64,000 nucleotides of DNA from Perognathus longimembris pacificus (taxonomy: Eukaryota > Chordata > Mammalia > Rodentia > Heteromyidae): positions 12,049,086-12,113,085 of the forward strand of contig NC_063188.1 in the NCBI RefSeq assembly GCF_023159225.1. Reading direction: 5' to 3'. This document shows positions 1 through 10,435 of the stretch, piece after piece; the first letter of the stretch is position 1, and each line of letters starts with the position of its first letter. Position numbers and translations under genes: made by a program. The notes under the pieces are model-generated. The model searched no databases. It was not told the origin of the DNA and was given only the letters and a program-made list of their open reading frames with translations.

Positions 1-34
1 ATGCATATTTATTTTACCATTAAAACATGAATTT

Positions 35-228
35 GGGCTGGAAATATGGCTTAGTGGTAGAATGCCTAGCATGCATGAAGCCCTGGGTTTGATTCCTCAC
101 TACCACATAAACATAACAAGACAGAAGTGGCGCTGTGGCTCAAGTGGTAGAGTGCTAGCCTGAGCAAAAAAGAAGCCAAGGGCAGTGCTTATGCCCTGAG
201 TTCAAGCCCCAGGACTGGCAAAAAAAAT
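35..228 (+). repeat. IDL-Geo-type dimeric SINE
   Basis: The left half is ID-like (GGCTGGAAATATGGCTTAGTGG, with a GTTTGATTCC box B). The right half is the Geo-like unit (GTGGCTCAAGTGGTAGAGTG ... GAGTTCAAGCCCC) ending in an A-run. This older subtype has CATGCATGAAGCC in the left half. Confidence 0.9.
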
Positions 229-427
229 CTGAATTTAAAACATACTCCAGAGAAAGATGATTACTATTTTAAAATTAAAAAATCAATGAATGGTCATTTT
301 TTGTTATTGTGACTGAAAAGAAATTTTCCCCTTGCACTCTGAAATAAATAACAAACTTGTTGAATTGAGCAGAGCTTTGTGTGTGTGTATGCTTATCATC
401 ATGAATTGTCTATTAAAAACAGCATAC

Positions 428-492
428 AATATTTAATAAGGTCACCCCTCTGTATCACACTTTGACAATAAAGAAAAAAATATTTAAAAAGG
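428..492 (+). repeat. Very short L1 3' end with imperfect target-site duplication
   Basis: About 40 bp reads CCCCTCTGTATCACACTTTG followed by ACAATAAAG and an A-run, the same 3' terminus seen in the L1 at 24320-24648. It is flanked by AATATTTAATAAGG (428-441) and AATATTTAAAAAGG (479-492), consistent with an extremely 5'-truncated insertion. Confidence 0.7.
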
Positions 493-553
493 AAAGAAAT
501 GGCTTCTGCTTTGGGTTGAATGTACTAAATACATATGAAAAGGAATGCATTTT

Positions 554-2121
554 TTTGTTTTGTGTTTTTTTATTTTTTTTATTAATTGGACATAAATTTT
601 TTTACAAGGTGTTGTGCAAAGAGGGTGCAGTTACATAGTAGGGCAGTGTGTACATTTCTTACGATATCTTACGACCTGTTTTTCTATCCCTTGTATAGGT
701 CAGGTTGACATATATGCAATATACAATGTATCAAGAACATATACAGTATTCACAGACTTGGTCTTTACTGTCTCTCCGTCTCCCTTTGTTAACAGTCATA
801 TATCAGGGAGATCATGCCCCTTTGTTTTCTGTGTTCTAGGCTTGTCTCACTCAACATTATTTGTTCGAGTTCTGACCATTTCCCTGCGAATAACAGTATT
901 TCACCATTCCTAATCGCTATGTAGTATTCCATTGTGTATAAGTACCATATTTTTTGGATCCATTCATCTGTGGAGGGGCATCTGGGTTGTTTCCATATTT
1001 TAGCTATTGTGAATTGTGCCGCGATAAACATGGAAGTACAAATGCCTTTTTGATATCTTGGATTTTGCTGTTTAGGATAGATGCCTAGGAGTGGTATGGC
1101 TGGGTCATAGGGTAGGTCTATATTGAGCTTTTTGAGAAACCTCCATATTGTTCTCCAAAGTGGTTGTACTAATTTGCACTCCCACCAACAATGGAGAAGG
1201 GTTCCTCTTTCCCCACAGCCCCTCCAGCATTTGTTGTTTCCTGAGTTCAGAGTATAGGCCATTCTAACTGGGGTGAGGTGGTATCTCAGGGTTGTTTTTA
1301 TTTGCATTTCCTTTACTAGCAGGGATGTTGAGCATTTCCTCATATGTTTCTTTGCCATTTTTATATCTTCTCTTGTGAAGTCTCTCTTTAGCTCTTTTGC
1401 CCATTTCCTAATAGGTTTATTGGGCTTGGAGGGGCTTAGTTTTTTGAGTTCTCTGTAGATGACCGATATCAGGCCTTTGTCTGTTGCTGTGCTGGTAAAG
1501 ATCCTTTCCCATATCGTTGGCTGTCTTTCTATTTTGGTGGCTATGTCCTTAGCTGTGCAGAAACTTTTTAATTTGTAGTAGTCCCATTTGTCGAGTCTTT
1601 CTCCTATTTGTTGTGCCCCTGGGACTCTATTCAGGAAGTTCCTTCCTGTGCCTATAAGTTCTAGTGTCTTTCCTACTCTGTCCTTCAGTAGTTTCAAGGA
1701 TTCAGGTCTGATGTTGAGGTCCTTGATCCATTTTGAGTTGATCTTGGTGCATGGTGATAGGCTTGGGTCTACTTTGAGTTTTCTGCATATGGCTGCCCAG
1801 TTCTCCCAGCACCAGTAGTTGAAGAGGCTCTGTTTATTCCATTGTATGTCTTTAGCTCCTTTGTCGAATATCAGTTGGCTGTAAGAGTGCGGTTTTATTT
1901 CTGGGTCTTCAGTTCTAATCCATTGGTCTTCCGATCTGTTTTTATACCAATACCATGCTGTTTTTGTTATGCTGGCCTTGTAGTAGAGCTTGAAGTCTGG
2001 TATTGTGATACCTCCTGCACTGCTTTTTTTGCCTAGAATTGCTTGCTATTCTAGGTTTTTTGCTGTTCCATATGAATTTATGGATTGGTTTCTCTATTTC
2101 AGTGAAGAATGTGGCTGGGAT
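554..2121 (-). mobile_element. 5'-truncated L1 with broken ORF2
   Basis: The insert is flanked by a 13-bp direct repeat AGGAATGCATTTT (541-553 and 2122-2134), the expected target-site duplication. On the minus strand it holds the 3' end of ORF2, with the last 302 codons open (1697 down to the stop at 789). The C-terminal cysteine motif [18 protein letters not shown] (C-x3-C-x7-H-x4-C) and the [20 protein letters not shown] segment are visible. Upstream of 1697 the frame is broken. The 3'UTR (554-788) differs from the L1s at 35-47 kb, so this is another subfamily. ORF2 encodes endonuclease and reverse transcriptase, but only the region after the RT domain remains, so the copy cannot act. Confidence 0.93.
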
Positions 2122-2289
2122 AGGAATGCATTTTATTAGACTTTTTGATCACTGGACTTTTCTTGGCTGGAGATATAAATTATCTTGTTTTAAATATAAC
2201 TCACTCTAATTTGGCTTTGATGTTGACTCTACTCCAAGCTATTTCTGAGGGCAGCAAGGCACAGAATGCCTCTATTAAAACTATGCAAA

Positions 2290-2527
2290 GCCGGGCACTG
2301 GTGCCTCACACCTACAATCCTAGCACTCATGAGGCTGGGATTTGAGAATTGTGGTCTGAAGCCAGTCCTGGCAGGAAAGCCTAGGAGACTCTTAGCTTCA
2401 ATTAACCAGCAAAAAGCTGGACGTGAAGGTGTGGCTCAAGTACTAGAGCACCAGCCTTGATAGGAAAAGCCAAGTGAGAGTGTGAAACTCTGAGTTCAAG
2501 CCCCATTACTGGCACAAATTAAAAAAC
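2290..2527 (+). repeat. Composite SINE (7SL-like head plus Geo-like tail)
   Basis: The left half reads GCCGGGCACTGGTGCCTCAC with AATCCTAGCACTCATGAGGC, an Alu/B1-type 7SL sequence. The right half carries TGGCTCAAGTACTAGAGCAC and GAGTTCAAGCCCC. The ending is A-rich. It is old and diverged. Confidence 0.85.
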
Positions 2528-2749
2528 AAACAGCTATGCAATCTTTGGTCAATGATCTGTTACTCTACCTCCATTCTAATTTGGTTGCATGTGTCATTGA
2601 GGCCATCCCCAAGAAGCTAAGAGGTGATGGTGTACTAGCAGCCCAGGATAAGCTATGCATGGTGATTGATGATGATAGTTGGGGTTAGACAAGTCAAAAA
2701 AGCTGGCTGTGCTTCTTGAATTGCAAATAAAAGTGTAAAGGCACTTGTC

Positions 2750-3002
2750 AGTTTCTGTGTGTGTGTGCGCGGGCACACGCATATGTGTGTGTGTATGCTG
2801 GTAATGGAGATTGAACTCAGGGACTAGAGGCTGTCCCTGAGCTTTTGTGTTCATAGCTAATGCTTTACCACTTGAGCCACAGCTTCACTTCTGGCCTTAT
2901 TGACGCTTACTTGGAGATATGAGTCTCATGGGCTTTTCTGCCTGGGCTGTGGTTCTCAGCTCTCGGCCTCCTGAGTAGCTAAGATTATAGGCCTAGCTCA
3001 CT
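2750..3002 (-). repeat. Composite SINE, reversed, with (CA)n tail
   Basis: On the + strand it reads (TG)n, then TTGAACTCAGGGAC, ACCACTTGAGCCACAGC, and CTCCTGAGTAGCTAAGATTA. The TG tract lies where the SINE 3' tail would be. Confidence 0.85.
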
Positions 3003-3588
3003 TGTCGGTTTCTTAAGGCCCTTGCTTCCCAACTTTTTAGAGGGATTGAGTGTCCACTCAGGCCGGAAGCTACTCCATCCTTGCATTTCAACCTTGGCAT
3101 TGCTACTTCTCCTGCTGTGAGCTGCAGGAAAGACTTAGGAGACTAGGCTTCTGTTTAATTTGCTGTGGGTCTTGTTAGGCACTGTCAGTTTGGATACTAC
3201 CATACAGGGAGATGTATGGGTTCAGAGATGTGGTTCTCTGATGATCTTTCTAGTATGATGACTATAGAGTATATAGTCACATATCATTTCTATTTGACTT
3301 GTGGCAGATTTACCTTCCTAATTAAGTTCTACTTAGACAAATAGAGTCAAATCCCACTTTTATACTTTCTCAGGGACTTGGATATTATTACAGAGATCAG
3401 ACATGTCAACTGAGGGATTGAATAGGACAAGAGGGAAAAGAAGGAATTAAATTAAGGTAAGATGAAGCGCTGCAGTTCTCAAAGCAGTGAGTTAAACCAT
3501 TATTAAGAACTTATTTCACCCTAGACAATATCAAGGATATTTTCCTGCTCCTTGGAAGTGTGGACATTATTTTAAGAGGCAGCTCAAT
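3003..3588. other. Intronic sequence with no recognisable feature
   Basis: I see no exon-like frame with splice sites, no recognisable repeat and no RNA gene here. It is ordinary AT-rich intron. Confidence 0.6.
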
Positions 3589-3672
3589 ATATATATATAT
3601 ATTATATACACACATAATATATATATTATATATATAAAATATATGCATTATATATATATATATATATATATT
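3589..3672. repeat. (AT)n low-complexity tract, palindromic
   Basis: About 84 bp of almost pure TA/AT repeats with short interruptions. It is largely self-complementary and can form a hairpin or cruciform. It directly precedes the 3' end of a reversed composite SINE. Confidence 0.9.
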
Positions 3673-3800
3673 ATGTGTGCATGTGTTTGTGTATCCGTTC
3701 TGGGGCTTGAACTCAAGGCCTGGGTACTATCTTCAGCTATTTTTGCTCAAGAGTAGCACTCTATCATTTGAGTCACAGCTACTCTTCTAGATTTCTTTTG

Positions 3801-3989
3801 ACAGTCCTGGGACTTGAACTCAGGGCCTGAGCACTGTCCCTGAGCTTCTTTTGGTCAAGGCTAGCACTCTACCACTTGAGCCACAGCACCACTTCTGGCC
3901 TTTTCTGTTTATGTGGAACTGAGGAATAGAGCCCAGGGCTTTATGCATGCTAGGCAAGCACCCTACTGCTAAGCCACCTTCCCAGTCCT
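3801..3989 (-). repeat. IDL-Geo SINE inside the composite SINE, reversed
   Basis: It runs from GACAGTCCTGGGACTTGAAC to CTAAGCCACCTTCCCAGTCC. Short near-repeats CTAGATTT and CCAGATTT flank it, as expected for a target-site duplication. Confidence 0.85.
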
Positions 3990-4034
3990 CCAGATTTTTT
4001 TTTGTAGTTTAGTGGAGATAAAAGTCCCATAAGC

Positions 4035-4262
4035 CAGAAGCCAATGGCTCACACCTGTAATCCTAGCTATTCACGAGGCTGAGATCTGAGGATCACAGTT
4101 CATAAGCCAACCCAGGCAGGTAAGTCTGTGAGACTCTTATCTCCAAAGAACCACCAGAAAGCCAGAAGTAGAGCTGTGGCTCAAGTGGTAGAGCACTAGC
4201 CTTGAGCTGGAGAGCTCAGGGACAGCACCCAGGCCCAGAGTTCAAGCCCCAGGACCAAAAAC
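4035..4262 (+). repeat. Composite SINE inside the reversed composite SINE
   Basis: It runs from GCCAGAAGCCAATGGCTCAC to GCCCCAGGACCAAAAACA. Flanking AAAGTCCCAT and AAAGTCTCAT are the likely target-site duplication and also part of the host SINE. Confidence 0.85.
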
Positions 4263-4629
4263 AAAGTCTCATTGACTTTTCTTCCCTGGCTGACTTTGAA
4301 GCCCAATCCTCAGATCTCAGCCTCCTGAGATGCTAAGATCACAGGCGTGAGCCGCTGGTCCCCAGCAGCCTTACATATTTTATGAAGAGCCCTCATTGTG
4401 CAGCACGCATGAACACTAAGAAATCTTTTGTATGATAGTTTGCTTGTGCTTCATGGCTACCTCCATAGCAAAATGAGGATATATACCAATCACTTTTGAG
4501 AAATGTGTGTGAACCAAGAGAATGCTGTATTTTGCTAACTACAGAAATTTTAATAACTTTCTTGGGAAAAGACTGTACATTCTCTGCTGCTTATTTGGGA
4601 ATCTAATATATTGGGGAAAATTTTTTTTT

Positions 4630-4812
4630 GGTCAGCCCTATGGCTTGAACTCTGGGTCTGGGTGCTGTCTCTGAGCTTGTTTTGCTTAAGGCTCCTTCTG
4701 GCTTATTGGTTGTTCATTGGAGTTAATAGTCTCATGATTTTTTCTGCTCAGGCTAGCTTCGAACAGAGATCCTCAGATCTCTGGGTTACAGGCATGAGTC
4801 ACCAGGCCCAGG
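4630..4812 (-). repeat. Composite SINE, reversed, partly deleted
   Basis: It carries GGCTTGAACTCTGGGTCTGG, GTTCATTGGAGTTAATAGTC and CCTCAGATCTCTGGGTTACA. Parts of both halves are missing. Confidence 0.8.
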
Positions 4813-4846
4813 TTACTTCTTGTTTCTTTTTAAAATTGTAATTTTA

Positions 4847-5040
4847 GGCTGGGGATATGGCCTAGTGGCAAGAGTGCCTGCCTCATATACATGAGGCCCT
4901 GGGTTCGATTCCCCAGCACTACATATATAGAAAATGGCCAGAGGTGGTGCTGTGGCTCAAGTGGCAGAGTGCTAGCCTTGAGCATAAAGAAGCCAGGGAC
5001 AGTGCTCAGGCCCTGAGTTCAAGCCCCAGGACTGGCAAAA
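4847..5040 (+). repeat. IDL-Geo SINE with 15-bp target-site duplication
   Basis: A full-length young-subtype dimer, flanked by perfect AAAATTGTAATTTTA repeats at 4832-4846 and 5041-5055. Confidence 0.95.
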
Positions 5041-5500
5041 AAAATTGTAATTTTATGTAGTTGTACAAAGGAGTTTTAATTCCATAAATCAGATTATGGA
5101 TATGATGTATCAGTGTCATCCCTTTCCATCATTTCCCCCCCCATTTCTCCCAACCATACTTTCTTGTTTTATATTTTACCCCAAGTCTCGGTTTCATTGA
5201 GTTCTCAAGGTGTGACATGCAATCTCATACCAAGGAGTATGTGATCACTCCCTACTTGTGACTTTCTCCCAAGCAATCTAGGCAATAACTTCATTCCCTT
5301 TTAGTGGTGTGAATGCTTTGTCAGCATTCTTAACTTCTCTCTATCACATCTTTCTAAAAGGAAAATTTATTTTACCAAGGGATGGAAACTATATGAGTCC
5401 TGATTTATCATGTTCTACTAAAAAAGTTATGTTTCTCTCCTCTTCTTCCTTCTGGAAGCACATGCCAAAGTGGTAGTATAATTGCTGGAAGAAATATGTT
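5041..5500. other. Intron; possible old L1 3'UTR relic at the start
   Basis: 5045-5180 (TGTAGTTGTACAAAGGAG..., then C-rich) resembles the reversed L1 3'UTR ends elsewhere in the window but is too diverged to be sure. Nothing is recognised after it. Confidence 0.4.
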
Positions 5501-5556
5501 TTAATTTAATTTAATTTAATTAATTAATTAATTAATTTATTTATTTATTTTATTTA
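5500..5556. repeat. (TTTAA)n/(TTTA)n simple repeat
   Basis: Tandem TTTAA then TTAA and TTTA units lie directly next to the T-run of the following reversed SINE. Confidence 0.85.
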
Positions 5557-5758
5557 TTTTTTTTTTGGGCCAGTCCTGGGCCTTGGACTCAGGGCCTGAG
5601 CACTGTCCCTGGCTTCTTCCCGCTCAAGGCTAGCACTCTGCCACTTGAGCCACAGCGCCGCTTCTGGCCGTTTTCTGTATATGTGGTGCTGGGGAATCGA
5701 ACCTAGGGCCTTGTGTATCCGAGGCAGGCACTCTTGCCACTAGGCTATATCCCCAGCC
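5557..5758 (-). repeat. IDL-Geo SINE, reversed, young subtype
   Basis: A complete dimer from the T-run to GGCTATATCCCCAGCC. It carries the variant bases CTTCTTCCCGCTC and GTATCCGAGGCAGG, shared with the inner copy at 28884. Confidence 0.93.
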
Positions 5759-5771
5759 CTATTTATTTATT

Positions 5772-5969
5772 TTTTGACCAGTCCTGGGCCTTGAACTCAG
5801 GGCCTGAGCACTGTCCCTGGCTTCCATTTGCTCAAGGCTAGCACTCTGCCACTAGAGCCACAGCGCCACTTCTGGCCGTTTTCTGTATATGTGGTGCTGG
5901 GGAATCGAACCCAGTGCCTCATGTATACCAGGCAAGCTCTCTTGCCACTAGGCCATATCCCCAGCCCTA
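5772..5969 (-). repeat. IDL-Geo SINE, reversed
   Basis: A complete dimer just after the previous copy, separated by ATTTATTTATTTTTT, which repeats the sequence before the first copy. The two insertions used the same T/A-rich target. Confidence 0.93.
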
Positions 5970-6137
5970 TGTTTGAATTTTAGATTAGAGGAAAGACTGA
6001 TGATAGTCAGCAAGTACTTGTTCACTGCTTTTACAGTGAGTACCACATGGGGTCCTGTCTGTGAGTAAATGGAAGAGTGAAATTTAACCACGTAAGGCGA
6101 AGTGTCCAAGTTCATGTTTCCAGAATTTGAAGCTGAA

Positions 6138-6379
6138 TGGGGCTGGGAATAGGGCCTGGTGGTAAAGTATTCTCCTTGTATATATGAAGCCCTGGGTTCG
6201 ATTCCTCAATACCACATATATAGAAAAAGCTGGAAATGGCACTGTGGCTCAAGTGGTAGAGTGCTAGTCTTGAACAAAAGAAGCCAGGGACAGTGCTCAG
6301 GCCCTGAGTTCAAGCCCCATGACTGGCAAAATAAAAAAGAAATAAAACATTAAGTCCTATTAAAATTGAACAAAAAAAA
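6138..6379 (+). repeat. IDL-Geo SINE with extra 3' sequence and 15-bp target-site duplication
   Basis: It is flanked by GAATTTGAAGCTGAA at 6123-6137 and 6380-6394. After the usual A-rich end (about 6345) come some 25 bp of unrelated sequence and a second A-run before the duplication. See findings. Confidence 0.92.
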
Positions 6380-6426
6380 GAATTTGAAGCTGAAAGATAA
6401 AAGGAGTTCAGAAATAGGGAAGTGAG

Positions 6427-6625
6427 CTGAGAATGTGGCTTTAGTGGTAGAGTGCTTGCCTAGCATGCACAAAGCCCTGCGTTTGATTCCTCAGTACCAC
6501 ATAAACAGAAAAAGCTGGAAGTACTCCGTGGCTTAAGTGGCAGAGTGCTAGCCTTGAGCAAAAGAAGCTCAGGGACGATTCCCAGGCCCTGAGTTCAAGT
6601 CCCAGAACTGGCAAAAAAAAAAAAA
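6427..6625 (+). repeat. IDL-Geo SINE with 13-bp target-site duplication
   Basis: An older-subtype dimer flanked by GAAATAGGGAAGT at 6411-6423 and 6627-6639. Confidence 0.9.
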
Positions 6626-6639
6626 GGAAATAGGGAAGT

Positions 6640-7135
6640 CTCTTTGAACTGAAATGTGGTATTTGGATGAAACCCTACACATTGGAGTAATTTGGGGAGG
6701 ACTCCAATGGAGAGCAATGATTCAGATGGCCAAGGGCTATGTAAACTTTGTTACAAAGAAATCTAAGTATCAGAGAGGCCCAGTACCAGGAGGCATACCA
6801 CCGGAGGATGGTGAGGCATGATTGACTTGATTGGATGGAACAAGTTTGGAAGTAGTTTGGAGGTTGTAAACCAAGAAGGATGGACTTGATCTTGGAGACA
6901 GTTTGGAGTTGGGTCATATTAGTTTTCTGCTGAGTAGAATGGCTGTGTTTTGAGACATCTGTGCTAATTGAAAGCATTGTTGCTGATGTCTCTGATATCT
7001 GGGTCTCTGAACACCCATCCCACTGTATATGCGTTATTTCTGAGGTAATCCTGTTTGCAACAAGATGCAACAAAATTGACTGATTCAGTAATTAACCCGT
7101 CAATGGCTTGATGCCTGTTGGGTATTGATGAGTGT
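6640..7135. other. Intron with an unexplained 132-codon antisense open frame
   Basis: The minus strand is open from 7073 to 6675. The translation shows no motif I recognise, there is no splice context, and no paralogous repeat was seen in the window. Probably fortuitous. Confidence 0.4.
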
Positions 7136-7259
7136 CTCTGGAAGTGACATATTCTTTTGATGGTGGTGACCCTAAATTGTAATCTTCAGATTTCAGCCTC
7201 CTGAGTAGCTATGATTACAGGCATAAGCCACTGGTACCAGGCTCTGGAAGTGACATATT
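7136..7259 (-). repeat. Tailless 7SL-type SINE fragment between 18-bp direct repeats
   Basis: CTCTGGAAGTGACATATT occurs at 7136-7153 and 7242-7259. The 88-bp insert, read on the minus strand, starts at the SINE 5' end and stops after about 65 bp of the 7SL-like head, without the Geo half or an A-tail. Confidence 0.8.
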
Positions 7260-7620
7260 TTTTTTGTGCCGGCTCTGTGGCTTGAACTACCACTCTAGCA
7301 CTTGAGCCAGAGTTCTTTTTTTCTGGTTAATTGGAGGTAAAAGTCTCATGGAGACCGGTCACTGGTGGCTTATGCTTGTAATCCTAGCTACTCAGGAGGC
7401 TGAGATCTGAGGATCTTGTTTCAAAGACAGCCTGGGAAGGAAAGTCTGTAAGCCTCTTATCTTCAGTGAACCACCAGAAAACTGGAAGTGGCACTGTGGC
7501 TCAAGTGGTAGAGCACTAGCCTTGAGATGAAGAGCTCAGGGACAGTGCCCAGGCCGAGTTTAAACCTCAGGACTAACCAAAGAAAAAAAAAGTCTCATAG
7601 ACTTTCCTGCCTTTCCTTGG
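7260..7620 (-). repeat. Composite SINE, reversed, split by a + strand composite SINE
   Basis: The first piece (7260-7353, GGCTTGAACTACCACTCTAG) and the last piece (7589-7620, AGTCTCATAGACTTTCCTGC) belong to one reversed element. Its 7SL head is mostly missing. Confidence 0.8.
7354..7588 (+). repeat. Composite SINE inserted in the reversed one
   Basis: A full dimer (GGTCACTGGTGGCTTATGCT ... GACAGTGCCCAGGCC) with A-tail. AAAAGTCTCAT on both sides is the apparent duplication. Confidence 0.87.
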
Positions 7621-8902
7621 CATATGACTCAAAAGATTCACAGCTTTAGAGTTTGAAGCAGCTTGGTCACCATACAATCACAAGACTTAACTTTACAGAT
7701 GAGAAAAGATGTATAGCATTTTTGAAAATAATGGCATGAGCCACCAGCATCTGGCTTACCTCAATCCTGTTTCTGAGTTTGCTCTACTTTCAGAAATAAC
7801 TTTTCTTCAATTGTGATTAATCAGCTTTTGAAGAGAGCATCTAAACTGTCACTAATTAAACCAAATACCTATTGAGTGAGGTCCTATTATGGCTTAAGAA
7901 TTCTTGTAGACACTGCGGATTCAGAAGTAAAAGGAATTTACACTGGTGTAACACTGCTTACATTCTGAACATAATCTTCATGTAAGTACTTCTGACAGAG
8001 CAATGACTATCAAGTCTCTTGTATATGCTGAATATTAGGCTAGGGCATTGGGACAGTGTGAGTTAGACATCCAGAAGTCATCTTGTGACTCACAGAGAAA
8101 TCAAGACTGTGTACTAGTAGGTCACTGAGGGCTTAGGTGTCCACCATCATGTAGGGATGGAGCTGTTCAGAAGAAACATAACGGTAGGTCAGTGGAGAAC
8201 TTGATGGAAACTTTTGTAGGACTTTCTGTTGCTTAGAAAGCTATCTGCAATATCTACTTTGTTCATGGTCCTTGTCTATCTTTGATCTTTATGCAGAACT
8301 CACTTTCTAGCATTCTCAGGAATTCTCTGGAATTCAGAATGAAGTGATTGCTCCTAGTAGGTTCTAGGACTCTAAATCTAATTCATGAAAGTCCCTAAGA
8401 AATCATCTAAGGGAACCTGCTCTTCAAAGTCGAGCCTCCTCCCTAACTGTCATACTGGCAGGAAGGAGTTGCTGATGACTAGTATTAGTGAGAAGGATCA
8501 TGTGTTTAAGTTGGCCCTCTCATCACAGAACATTCTAAAATAACTAGGACTCTGAGTGTCTCTTGTATTTGTTATGATCTATAGGAAAGAACAAGGGACA
8601 AGCCTGAAAGATATTAGACATTTGTCACCACAAGTCTGAGTACTCTAAAGAGTTAAAATCTATTATTGAGTAATATAAAATGAGTTATTTTTAAAAATTC
8701 ACTTGTGATTTGTTGTTAGGAGCACAGAAAACATTTGCTCACAGAAACAAGGTTTTACACAGTGCTTATGTTTTCTAGTTGGCCCACAACAGCCTGTTTA
8801 ATACTTAATGTGGCTAAACTATAGAACTCCCAGACTAAGTAGCAGGTGCAGTGTTAAGTCTCTGGGAAAATGTGTTCTGCATTCCAGTTTGGAACACTAG
8901 GA
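7621..8902. other. Intronic sequence, only a SINE remnant at 7733-7757
   Basis: GGCATGAGCCACCAGCATCTGG at 7735-7756 is the 5' end of a reversed 7SL-type SINE. The remaining 1.1 kb shows no recognisable feature. Confidence 0.55.
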
Positions 8903-8941
8903 TCTCTCTCTCTGTCTCTCTCTCCCTCCCTCCCTCCCCCT
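8903..8941. repeat. (TC)n/(TCCC)n pyrimidine tract
   Basis: TCTCTCTC then CCCTCCCTCCC and a short G-rich complement. It is a simple repeat. Confidence 0.85.
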
Positions 8942-9324
8942 GAACGGGGGAGATATTGGAGGAGTGTGTACTCCTAGCTGTGGTGTTCAGACAGCTGAGG
9001 CATTACCCATCCACCCCACCCTTGCAAACTTCGGAGGAGAGGGAGCCGCAGTGGCTGTCTGGCTGTGAGACAGCTGGTTCCAGGCCTCCTGTTTCATGTC
9101 CCTGCGTTGGCAAGCACTACTGACAAGAGAAATTCCATCTTTTCCTTTCTTTCCTGCCTTTCCTTTCCACTTCTTGATGAGATTATCCAAAACCAGTTGT
9201 TCTCTTTGCTCCTCTCTTTCTCATCCTGTAACTTCTCCCACCATGATGCCTATATTATTCCTTGTCTGTTGTTCCCCCTATTTCCTGAACACTTGATCCT
9301 CAGTGGGAAAGAAATGTCTATTGT

Positions 9325-9536
9325 GGGCTGGGGATATGGCCTAGTGGCAAGAGAGCTTGCCTCGTATACATGAGGCCCTGGGTTTGATTCCCCAGCACCA
9401 CATATACAGAAAACGGCCAGAAGGGGCGCTGTGGCTCAAGTGGCAGAGTGCTAGCCTTGAGCAAAAAGAAGCCAGGGACAGTGCTCAGGCCCTGAGTCCA
9501 AGGCCCAGGACTAGCAAAAAGAAAAAGAAAAAGAAA
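9325..9536 (+). repeat. IDL-Geo SINE
   Basis: A complete young-subtype dimer with an (AAAAAG)n tail. AAAGAAATG before (about 9308-9316) and after is the probable duplication. Confidence 0.93.
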
Positions 9537-9768
9537 TGAGGAGTGAATAGTGAAGGAGTCAGCCAGATCTTGGCTCCTATCCTAGGAGTTTGTTGGCACT
9601 CGAACTTCCTGGCTCTGGATTCTATGAGGTCCAAGTCATCAAGGACTCATACTACTTATACCAAGTGACTCTACAGAAATTCTGCAATACCCCCATACTC
9701 CGATGTTCTGATTATGTACTATCTGGCTCATTTCTAAGTGTAAGTTAGCTTACTATGTATCATTCTTT

Positions 9769-9970
9769 TTTTTTTTTTTGGCCAGTCCTGGGCCTTGAAC
9801 TCAGGGCCTGAGCACTGTCCCTGGCTTCTTTTTGCTCAAGGCTAGCACTCTACCACTTGAGCCACAGCGCCACTTCTGCCCGTTTTCTATATACGTGGGG
9901 CTGGGGAATCGAACCCAGGGCTTCATGTATATGAGGCAAGTACTCTTGCCACTAGGCCATATTCCCAGCT
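9769..9970 (-). repeat. IDL-Geo SINE with 16-bp target-site duplication, reversed
   Basis: Flanked by perfect CTATGTATCATTCTTT at 9753-9768 and 9971-9986. Confidence 0.95.
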
Positions 9971-9986
9971 CTATGTATCATTCTTT

Positions 9987-10435
9987 ATGGAGAAAGAGTA
10001 CTTAATTTAGCAAGAATTAAGAAATGCCAGTATAGTTTGTGCGTGGCTAGTGAGTGTATTCTCAAGAGCCTTGAGGATTGAAGACCACACTACTGTCTTT
10101 TTAAGCCCCTGTTCAGACAATGGGCCATGAGGATTGTCTTTGACCACCTGTGCTCAAAGATATCTCTCGCTTGCCAGATATGAGAATCACAAAAACTGGG
10201 ATTGCCTTCTGAAGATCCTCAGAAGTAGTCAGCGTGACAAAGCTCGGGTTGGAGAGAAGGTTTGCTGACCTCTACACTAATGCTTTTCAGCACAACTCAT
10301 GTTGTAGCTAGAGGCACAAATCAGATCTTGTTCCCAAATTGCTGAAATGCTTTGACTTGCAGGAGGAAGTAAAAGTAGAGTCAACGGTAGCGTTGGTTGC
10401 TTTAGCCTTGTTGGACATCAATAAAATAGTTATCA
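9987..10435. other. Intronic sequence with no recognisable feature
   Basis: Nothing exon-like or repetitive is recognised. Confidence 0.6.

Larger units (their letters stand above)
3680..4375 (-). repeat. Composite SINE, reversed, split by two later SINEs
   Basis: The outer element is in three pieces: about 3680-3800 (Geo-like tail), 3990-4034 (middle, GTTTAGTGGAGATAAAAGTC) and 4263-4375 (7SL-like head, CAGCCTCCTGAGATGCTAAG). The pieces are in correct order, so the two inner elements are younger. Confidence 0.85.

Noticed and set aside
789..1697. 302-codon frame as a host gene
   Set aside because: It is the C-terminal part of L1 ORF2 on the minus strand.
4847..4925. Genuine tRNA gene suggested by A and B boxes of the left SINE half
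   Set aside because: Many copies, no cloverleaf with proper anticodon arm, followed by the Geo unit and A-tail with target-site duplication; it is a SINE.
6675..7073. 132-codon minus-strand frame
   Set aside because: No motif, no splice context, no recognisable family; kept only as a note in the intron entry.
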